Of a stretch of DNA of 9,055 bases, positions 1-4,786 are shown one piece after another (within the stretch, counting starts at the first letter, position 1; each line of letters begins with the position of its first letter). The translations under genes were made by a program, and so were the position numbers. The notes beneath the pieces were generated by a model. The model ran no database searches. It was given only the letters and a program-made list of their open reading frames with translations, and had not been told where the DNA came from. This stretch comes from Methanomassiliicoccus sp. UBA345 (GTDB lineage Archaea > Thermoplasmatota > Thermoplasmata > Methanomassiliicoccales > Methanomassiliicoccaceae): positions 6,153 through 15,207 of the forward strand of contig DATD01000023.1 in assembly GCA_002504525.1 (NCBI GenBank). Direction: 5' to 3'.

Positions 1-498
1 CAGGTCGCCTCCGAGCATCTCGAGCAGTTCGGCCAGGTCTCCGGCACCATCGATATCGATGGCCAGAGGACCACGGTCGATGGCCTGGGCGAACGGGACC
101 ACTCCTGGGGGGTCCGCGACTGGAATGCACCCAAGATGTGGTTCTGGATCACTGCCCAGTTCGACAAGGGGACCGCCCTCAACGTCACCAAGCTCTTCAC
201 CGAAGACGGGGAGGTGTCGGCGGGGTTCGTCCACTTGGACGGACGCACGGTCCCTCTCGCCCATGCTGACATCGTCACGTCGTTGGACGCCCGGGGCTGG
301 CCCAGCTCCCTGGAGATGGCCTTGACCGACAGCGAGGGCGGCACGCATATGGTCACCGTCGAGGTCATGAGGTCGGTCCAGGTGCCGTTCGTCGGCCGGG
401 ACGGCAAGTCCAGCTCGCTCATGCACGAGACCCTGGCCCGGTATGTTTGGCGCGGCAGGACCGGATACGGCATAGCCGAGGTCCTGCTCCGGCAATGA
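1..498 (+). CDS. Partial lipocalin-fold-like protein (DUF7064 / AttH-CrtC-like), 3' end
   Basis: The reading frame is open from base 1, so the 5' end lies outside the window; 165 residues and a TGA stop are visible. Residues 28-41 contain G-L-G-E-R-D-H-S-W-G-V-R-D-W. This resembles the conserved G.G.RDHSWG.RD motif of a family of lipocalin-like beta-barrel proteins (DUF7064/DUF7065, distantly AttH/CrtC hydratase-like). The rest alternates short hydrophobic strands with charged turns, as expected for a beta-barrel C-terminal half. Members of this fold are usually uncharacterised or act on lipid or terpenoid substrates, and no catalytic role can be assigned here. The ATG at 136 is internal to the motif-bearing frame and is not the true start. 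The gene converges with the hemerythrin gene, leaving 32 bp between the two stops. The family call rests on one motif recalled from memory and is moderate. Confidence 0.55.
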   Translation, partial: QVASEHLEQFGQVSGTIDIDGQRTTVDGLGERDHSWGVRDWNAPKMWFWITAQFDKGTALNVTKLFTEDGEVSAGFVHLDGRTVPLAHADIVTSLDARGWPSSLEMALTDSEGGTHMVTVEVMRSVQVPFVGRDGKSSSLMHETLARYVWRGRTGYGIAEVLLRQ

Positions 499-530
499 AC
501 CTCAAATGAGAAATGTGAAAGGGTTTTGTC
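499..530. terminator. Possible bidirectional T-rich terminator between convergent genes
   Basis: The 32-bp gap between the stops of the lipocalin-like gene (+) and the hemerythrin gene (-) is much more AT-rich than its surroundings. Read on the minus strand, just after the hemerythrin stop, it contains a run of T-rich triplets (TTTCACATTTCTCATTT), like archaeal oligo-T terminators. On the plus strand there is a GGGTTTTG tract at 521-528. No convincing hairpin is present. The call is inferred from composition and position. Confidence 0.4.
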
Positions 531-950
531 CTACCGGACCTGCTGGATCATGCGCTGGTCGACCTCGTCGAACTGCTGCGACAGCTGTTCGATCCTCCCT
601 TGGTCGAACATCTTCTGGGCCCGGGGGAACATCTCATTCTCCTCCTCCTGGACGTGGTCCTGGATGGTCTGGATGAGCTGGGATAGGATGGACGAAGCGC
701 CGCCCTCTTGCTTCAGCTGCTGCAGCAGCTGTCTGATCCGGCCGTGCTCCTCCTGGGCGTGCTGGACCATCTCACTCTCCTGGCCCTCCATTGCGGGGTA
801 GAGCGACTCCTCCTCGGCCTTCATGTGGGCCTGCAGGGATTGGTTCAATAGGTCATACGTCGAGCGATCGTATGAGCCGGACAACTGCTCTAGCAGGCTC
901 TCGGCCTCGCGATGCTCCCTCTTGATGCGCTCAAATATGTTCGTTGCCAT
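531..950 (-). CDS. Hemerythrin HHE cation-binding domain protein
   Basis: This 139-residue, single-domain protein is predicted to be an all-helical four-helix bundle carrying a di-iron centre. Candidate ligands fall in the expected order: H13 (helix 1, K-R-E-H), H42 with E46 (H-M-K-A-E, helix 2), H64 and/or H69 (H-A-Q-E-E-H, helix 3) and H99 with E103 (H-V-Q-E-E, helix 4). The length is typical of stand-alone HHE proteins. Such proteins bind O2, NO or iron, or act in oxidative and nitrosative stress; the exact role is not decided by sequence. It is very rich in Gln and Glu. The ATG at 950 is supported by an AGAGG Shine-Dalgarno-like sequence at 963-959, eight bases upstream, and a TATA-like box at 1001-1009. 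It is the only gene in the window ending in TAG. It follows the Cys/His-rich gene by 78 bp on the same strand but appears to have its own promoter. Confidence 0.9.
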   Translation of the reverse strand: MATNIFERIKREHREAESLLEQLSGSYDRSTYDLLNQSLQAHMKAEEESLYPAMEGQESEMVQHAQEEHGRIRQLLQQLKQEGGASSILSQLIQTIQDHVQEEENEMFPRAQKMFDQGRIEQLSQQFDEVDQRMIQQVR

Positions 951-1000
951 GTTCCATGCCTCTTTGCCAGCGATGCCGACCTAGATGCGCTGGGCGCGGT

Positions 1001-1009
1001 GCATATTAG
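1001..1009 (-). promoter_or_regulatory. TATA-like box of the hemerythrin gene
   Basis: The minus strand reads CTAATATGC in an otherwise GC-rich gap. An archaeal start about 25 bp downstream would fall near 979, giving a leader of about 30 nt that contains the AGAGG motif at 963-959. Inferred from composition and spacing. Confidence 0.45.
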
Positions 1010-1028
1010 AACGTTGTCCGACGGAAGC

Positions 1029-1379
1029 TCAATGGCACTGGCAATGCCCATGGCCGTCGTCTGCCCTTGGCAGGTCCCACACCCTTCTGAGCAGCTGCAG
1101 GACCTCGTCATGGCCGTTGCAGATCGCGTAATCGTCGGTTATGGTGGTGTCCTTGGCGATCTCGTAAGAATGCTCGGGCGCCGGGCTGTCATAGTGGAGG
1201 ATGTACACGCGGAAGGTCCCTCGGGCCGCCTTGTCCGCTTTAGGGGCCGAGACCACCGATGCGCCGTAGTCGTTCGGGAAGCGGTAGATGTCGTGGATGC
1301 GGTCCCCCTCCATGCATCCGCACACGCACCGGGCGTTGAGATCGACCTTGTGCTCGTCGAAGTTGATGCTCATGACCAT
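1029..1379 (-). CDS. Small Cys/His-rich protein of unknown function
   Basis: I do not recognise this 116-residue protein. The N-terminal part carries C-V-C-G-C at 18-22; H29 follows nearby. The C-terminus ends in G-H-G-H-C-Q-C-H (109-116), with a further Cys at 87 and His at 90. Two Cys/His clusters at opposite ends suggest metal binding, though no named zinc or iron-sulfur motif fits. The middle alternates strands and turns (F-R-V-Y-I-L-H-Y, 56-63). There is no signal peptide or membrane segment, so it is probably cytosolic. A strong TATA-like box centred 26 bp upstream of the ATG at 1379 implies leaderless transcription from that codon; a second in-frame ATG at 1373 is the alternative start. 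It lies 40 bp after the aSelBL gene and 78 bp before the hemerythrin gene, same strand. The open frame, promoter placement and spacing between known genes support a real gene. Confidence 0.75.
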   Translation of the reverse strand: MVMSINFDEHKVDLNARCVCGCMEGDRIHDIYRFPNDYGASVVSAPKADKAARGTFRVYILHYDSPAPEHSYEIAKDTTITDDYAICNGHDEVLQLLRRVWDLPRADDGHGHCQCH

Positions 1380-1400
1380 CGTGGATATGGCCGTGGCATG

Positions 1401-1409
1401 ATATAATTT
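1401..1409 (-). promoter_or_regulatory. TATA box of the Cys/His-rich small gene
   Basis: The minus strand reads AAATTATAT, a strong archaeal TATA-box match in GC-rich DNA. Its centre (about 1405) lies 26 bp from the ATG at 1379, the standard archaeal TATA-to-start distance, so the transcript is probably leaderless. The octamer AATTATAT is shared with the TATA box of the MFS gene at 4021-4030. Confidence 0.7.
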
Positions 1410-1419
1410 CGAGGTCGCA

Positions 1420-2376
1420 TCAGGCTAGGGGGACCCATCCGGCCACCCGCAGCTTGCCGCCATCGAGGTACATCAGCACCGCCCTGCTGCCAGCAGGATG
1501 CACCAGCGGCTTCTCCAGGGACAGCGTGACGGACGGCCGTTTGACGTCGGCCCCGCTCACCGAGGTGATGCGGGCCGGAACGAACTGCATCCAGTGGCCC
1601 ACGTGAAGCACCATGCCCTCCTTCAGCGGATGTTTCCAGAAGCCCACCAGCTCGGCGGTGCCGGTGATCTCGGTCGTTCCCCTCAGTCCGGGATCGGTGC
1701 TCAGGACTATGCCGCGGTCCAGGTCCTCCACCGTGATGTTCTTCAATGCCAGCCCGACGCGGTCGCCGGCCGTGGCCTCGTCGTAGTCGTCGTCATGCTT
1801 CTGGATCGAACGGACCTGGGCGGTCTTCTCGGTGGGCAGCGCCTTCAGCGTATCATGCTTCCTGATGGTCCCTCTCGTCACCATTCCCAGGATTACGGTG
1901 CCCACTCCCTTGACGTTGAAGAAGTGGTCGATCGGAACGGCGCCCGGGACGTCCTCGGCGGCCCTGGCGCCGGTCTCGGAAACGGACAGCAGCATCTGCC
2001 GGATCGCCGTAGCGTCGTCATCGATGAACTCGTAGTTCTCCAGCACCGTCCCTTTGATCAGCGGCGCCAGCTGCTCCGGCGCGATGAAGTTGCGAAGCAC
2101 GAACCATCCCTTGGCCACCCCGACGCTGTGCAGCATCACCATGCACTCCCCCAACTTGGCGTCGATGGCCTCGACCACCACCAGGGCGCGGTCGGCCATG
2201 GAGGCGGAGAAGAACAGCGGCGCCAGCCGGTCCGGGTACCCGGTGGGCTCCAGCATGGTGACGGTGTCGGTGCCCTGCTTGATGTCATACAGGGTGATGT
2301 CGGAGACCGTCCCCTTCTTCCCGATGTCCTTGGAGTACCCGTTGGGGGCGATGACAGCGACGTTGAGATTGGCCAT
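1420..2376 (-). CDS. aSelBL-type (SelB-like) elongation factor paralogue with degenerate GTPase domain
   Basis: This 318-residue protein is related to SelB/EF1A translational GTPases. Residues about 1-140 correspond to the G domain, but the signature motifs are lost. The P-loop region reads N-G-Y-S-K-D-I-G-K-K-G-T (12-23) instead of GHVDHGK[ST]. The DxPGH position reads E-P-T-G-Y (43-47), and no NKxD exists where V-L-R-N-F appears (93-97). Domain II (about 146-230) is well conserved and SelB-like, with P-I-D-H-F-F-N-V-K-G-V-G-T-V at 148-161 and an A-G-D-R-V-G-L-A-L stretch. A domain III beta-barrel follows; the SelB C-terminal SECIS-binding domain is missing. This matches the archaeal aSelBL family, once proposed as a pyrrolysyl-tRNA factor but with no settled function. 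The start at 2376 is chosen because homology begins there and a TATA-like element sits 26 bp upstream. The longer frame from 2466 adds 30 residues without family likeness. It lies 114 bp after the MFS gene, same strand. Confidence 0.85.
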   Translation of the reverse strand: MANLNVAVIAPNGYSKDIGKKGTVSDITLYDIKQGTDTVTMLEPTGYPDRLAPLFFSASMADRALVVVEAIDAKLGECMVMLHSVGVAKGWFVLRNFIAPEQLAPLIKGTVLENYEFIDDDATAIRQMLLSVSETGARAAEDVPGAVPIDHFFNVKGVGTVILGMVTRGTIRKHDTLKALPTEKTAQVRSIQKHDDDYDEATAGDRVGLALKNITVEDLDRGIVLSTDPGLRGTTEITGTAELVGFWKHPLKEGMVLHVGHWMQFVPARITSVSGADVKRPSVTLSLEKPLVHPAGSRAVLMYLDGGKLRVAGWVPLA

Positions 2377-2397
2377 GCCGAGGAAAGGCCTGGAGGC

Positions 2398-2406
2398 GGA
2401 TAAGAG
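2398..2406 (-). promoter_or_regulatory. Weak TATA-like element of the aSelBL gene
   Basis: The minus strand reads CTCTTATCC. Its centre is 26 bp from the ATG at 2376, ideal for a leaderless archaeal transcript, but the match to a TATA box is weak. It supports the shorter start over the one at 2466, which would place this element inside the coding region. Confidence 0.35.
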
Positions 2407-2490
2407 GATTGCGGTGGCCGCATCGAGGCGACCGGGGAAGGGATGCCTCGGCGCCCCGAAGCGCATCGATGCCGTTGCCGATGACGTCGT

Positions 2491-3993
2491 TCAACGCCTG
2501 CCACCTCCCTTCACGCCGCCGGCCGGTCCGTCGGGGCGGCGGTCGGGCGGGCAGGAGCGCGGGGCGCCCCGTCCACGCGCCAGCGAGGCCAACGCCCCCG
2601 CTACCGCGATCCCGGCCGACACCTTGAACGCCAGCGCCATTCCTCGAATGAAGTCCTCGTCGGCGGTGCCAGGCGGAAGGGGCGCCCCCATGAACAGCGC
2701 CGACACCAGCTCGGTGGACGAGGCGGTGGCGATGAGCGCGCCCATGATGGCCAGGCTCATGCTCTGGCCCACCGTGCGCATGGTCGACAGCGTTCCCGAC
2801 GCCACTCCCAGCCGGTCGCCCTCCACGCATCCCATGATGGCGCTGGTGTTGGGCGATGAGAACAGGCCCATGCCCACGCCGAGAATGACGAACCAGGCCA
2901 CAACCTCGGCTGCCGACGATGTCGCGGTAAGGGTGCTCATCAGCAGCAGGCCGGCGGCCATGATGAACATTCCTGCCGATGCGAGCGCGCGGGAGCCCAC
3001 CCGGTCGGACATCCATCCGCTGATCGGTGACAGGACGCTCATCACGAGCGGCATCGATAGAAGGACCAGGCCGGTGGTGTAGAGGTCCATGCCCAGCACC
3101 CGCTGCAGGTAGAACGAGAGGATGAACGAGACGCCGAAGTAGGCAGTGTAGTTCAACAGGGCTGAGAGGTTCCCGGCGGCGAACAGACGGTTCCGCGTCA
3201 CCAGGTCCAGCTGGAACATCGCGCACTTGCCCAGCCTGCCTTCGGTTACGACGAAGATGGCAAACATCGCCACTGCCAGGACGATGAGGCCCAGCGTGAA
3301 CGCCGACGTCCATCCCCACGACTCTCCGAAGGTGAGCGCGATCAGGAAGGCCACCAGGCCGATGGCGAAGGACGAGGCGCCGGCCAGGTCGAAGCGCGTA
3401 TCCGGCCGGGGCCGGGAAGGCTTCGCTATCTTCCACTGCGCCAGTATGATGACCGTGGCGGCGATCGGTATGTTCACCCAGAAGATGGAGCGCCATCCCA
3501 GCGTTCCGGTGAGGAAGGCGCCCAGCGGAGGACCGAGGGAGAGGCCGATGTACACCGACATGGCATTGATGCCCAGCGCCTTGCCCCGCTCCTGGGGAGG
3601 GAACGCGTCGGTCACCAGAGCGGTGGCGGTGGCCATGAGCGCCGCCGCGCCGATTCCCTGCAGGCCGCGGAAGAGGATCATCTGCTCTCCGTTCTGCGAT
3701 AGCGAACACAGCAGCGAGCCGAGCGCGAACAGGCCGAAGCCGGCGACATAGATGGGCTTCAGCCCCCGTACGTCGGACAGGCGGCCCATGGTCAGCAGCA
3801 GCGCGGCGGTGACCGCCAGATACGCTGTCGGCACCCACACCGACGTGGAGTAGTCCATCCCCAGCTCGTGTGATATGGTCGGCAGAGTGACACTGACTAT
3901 GGTCGAGTCGAGCGGCCCCATGAGGGAGCCGATGGACGCGATGAGCAGCACTGTCCACTTGTATCCCTTCCCGCCCCGCTCCTCGGCCAGCAT
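2491..3993 (-). CDS. DHA2-family (14-TM) MFS drug:proton antiporter-type exporter
   Basis: This 500-residue integral membrane protein has many hydrophobic segments, consistent with the 14-helix DHA2 branch of the major facilitator superfamily. These proteins export drugs or other small toxic compounds using the proton gradient; the substrate here cannot be predicted. Visible motifs are P-L-D-S-T-I-V in TM1 (27-33, the D1 motif with its membrane Asp D29), G-R-L-S-D-V-R-G-L-K (70-79, motif A in loop 2-3), and a motif C-like G-P-P-L-G-A-F-L-T-G followed by G-W-R-S-I-F-W-V-N-I-P-I. The tail is basic and rich in Gly, Pro and Arg. The ATG at 3993 is chosen because a strong TATA box at 4021-4030 lies inside the longer frame that begins at 4035; transcription would start near 3998, downstream of that ATG. 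The gene is divergent from the peroxiredoxin gene. Confidence 0.9.
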   Translation of the reverse strand: MLAEERGGKGYKWTVLLIASIGSLMGPLDSTIVSVTLPTISHELGMDYSTSVWVPTAYLAVTAALLLTMGRLSDVRGLKPIYVAGFGLFALGSLLCSLSQNGEQMILFRGLQGIGAAALMATATALVTDAFPPQERGKALGINAMSVYIGLSLGPPLGAFLTGTLGWRSIFWVNIPIAATVIILAQWKIAKPSRPRPDTRFDLAGASSFAIGLVAFLIALTFGESWGWTSAFTLGLIVLAVAMFAIFVVTEGRLGKCAMFQLDLVTRNRLFAAGNLSALLNYTAYFGVSFILSFYLQRVLGMDLYTTGLVLLSMPLVMSVLSPISGWMSDRVGSRALASAGMFIMAAGLLLMSTLTATSSAAEVVAWFVILGVGMGLFSSPNTSAIMGCVEGDRLGVASGTLSTMRTVGQSMSLAIMGALIATASSTELVSALFMGAPLPPGTADEDFIRGMALAFKVSAGIAVAGALASLARGRGAPRSCPPDRRPDGPAGGVKGGGRR

Positions 3994-4020
3994 ACGAACC
4001 TTGTCAACGGCGCGCGACCG

Positions 4021-4030
4021 TATATAATTC
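4021..4030 (-). promoter_or_regulatory. TATA box of the MFS exporter gene
   Basis: The minus strand reads GAATTATATA. The core centre near 4024 is 31 bp from the ATG at 3993, predicting a transcript start near 3998 and a leader of about five bases. It shares AATTATAT with the box at 1401-1409. Its position within codons 2-5 of the longer frame argues against the start at 4035. Confidence 0.65.
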
Positions 4031-4063
4031 ATCATGGCCCGCCGCGGCAGCGGATTCCGGAGG

Positions 4064-4073
4064 AATCATTAAG
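4064..4073 (+). promoter_or_regulatory. Possible TATA-like element of the peroxiredoxin gene
   Basis: The plus strand reads AATCATTAAG, preceded by purine-rich GGAGG that could serve as a BRE-like element. A start about 26 bp downstream (about 4094) would leave a leader of about 15 nt containing AGAGG at 4097-4101. The TATA match is modest. Confidence 0.35.
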
Positions 4074-4108
4074 TCAGGACGCGCACCTCATAACACAGAG
4101 GCGCATAA

Positions 4109-4777
4109 ATGAACCAAGAACCGCAGACCATCCAGAGGGCCACGCCCCTTTTGGGAGACCCCTTCCCGGAGATGAACGTGCAGACCACCCACGGCCCCAT
4201 GAGCCTTCCCGGCGACATGAAGGGCAAGTGGTTCGTGCTGTTCAGCCATCCCGGCGACTTCACTCCGGTGTGCACCACCGAGTTCTATGCGTTCACGAAG
4301 CGGGCGGACCAGTTCAAGGCACTGGGCTGCGAGCTCATCGGCCACTCCGTGGACCAGCTGAACTCGCACCTCAAGTGGGTGGAGTGGATCAACGAGAAGA
4401 TGAACGTCGAGGTCCCGTTCCCGGTCATCGCCGACGGACTCGGCACCGCGGCCATCAAGCTCGGCTCCATCCACCCTGGAAAGGGCAGCAACACCGTCCG
4501 CTCGGTGTACATCGTCGATCCGGAGGGAAAGCTCCGCCTAATGCTCTACTACCCGCAGGAGATCGGCCGCAGCGTGGACGAGATCCTCCGCGCGGTGAAG
4601 GCGCTGCAGACCAGCGACAACAACAAGGTCTCGACCCCTGAGGGCTGGCCCAAGAACGACCTGTTCGGCGATGAGGTCATCGTTCCCTCTCCCAAGGATG
4701 AGAAGGGCGCCAAGGACCGCAAGAAGCAGATGGGCGATGCGTGCCTGGACTGGTGGCTCTGCCACAAGAAGCTCTGA
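4109..4777 (+). CDS. Peroxiredoxin, archaeal Prx6-type with C-terminal Cys pair
   Basis: This 222-residue cytosolic thiol peroxidase would reduce H2O2 and organic peroxides. The active-site motif P-G-D-F-T-P-V-C (48-55) matches PxxxTxxC, with C55 as the peroxidatic cysteine. Arg131 (N-T-V-R-S-V-Y) is the expected second active-site residue. The Prx6-type C-terminal extension is present and carries C212 and C218, six residues apart. That spacing matches the C207/C213 pair of the Aeropyrum pernix enzyme, where the C-terminal cysteines form the resolving disulfide system; C74 is an additional thiol. Length is typical for archaeal members (about 215-250). The ATG at 4109 is preceded by AGAGG at 4097-4101, seven bases upstream. 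It diverges from the MFS gene and converges with the Mg2+ ATPase gene, nine bp between stops. The electron donor, usually thioredoxin or a related protein, is not encoded here. Confidence 0.95.
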   Translation: MNQEPQTIQRATPLLGDPFPEMNVQTTHGPMSLPGDMKGKWFVLFSHPGDFTPVCTTEFYAFTKRADQFKALGCELIGHSVDQLNSHLKWVEWINEKMNVEVPFPVIADGLGTAAIKLGSIHPGKGSNTVRSVYIVDPEGKLRLMLYYPQEIGRSVDEILRAVKALQTSDNNKVSTPEGWPKNDLFGDEVIVPSPKDEKGAKDRKKQMGDACLDWWLCHKKL

Positions 4778-4786
4778 GATGTGCCG

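Noticed and set aside
531..533. Hemerythrin TAG as a pyrrolysine codon
   Set aside because: The HHE domain is complete before the TAG, and readthrough would run into the antisense of the neighbouring gene with no sensible protein extension.
912..1406. 164-codon plus-strand frame across the Cys/His-rich gene
   Set aside because: The minus-strand gene has a well-placed TATA box and sensible spacing; this frame runs through its promoter and through the start of the hemerythrin gene.
2377..2466. 30-residue N-terminal extension of the aSelBL protein from the ATG at 2466
   Set aside because: The extension does not look like the family, while homology begins at the ATG at 2376, which also has a TATA-like element at 26 bp.
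2463..2472. Perfect 10-bp palindrome GCATCGATGC between the MFS and aSelBL genes, next to a GCGC-TTCGGG-GCGC mini-hairpin
   Set aside because: Could be an operator or weak terminator, but short GC-rich palindromes are frequent at this base composition and no T-tract follows.
1498..3082. Long plus-strand open frames of about 300 and 340 codons antisense to the aSelBL and MFS genes
   Set aside because: High-GC antisense shadows with no recognisable domain; the minus-strand frames have family motifs.
2285..3958. 557-codon minus-strand open frame overlapping the MFS and aSelBL genes
   Set aside because: Translation is rich in His, Arg and Gly with no hydrophobic segments. It is an out-of-frame shadow of the MFS gene, whose own frame has clear transmembrane helices and motifs.
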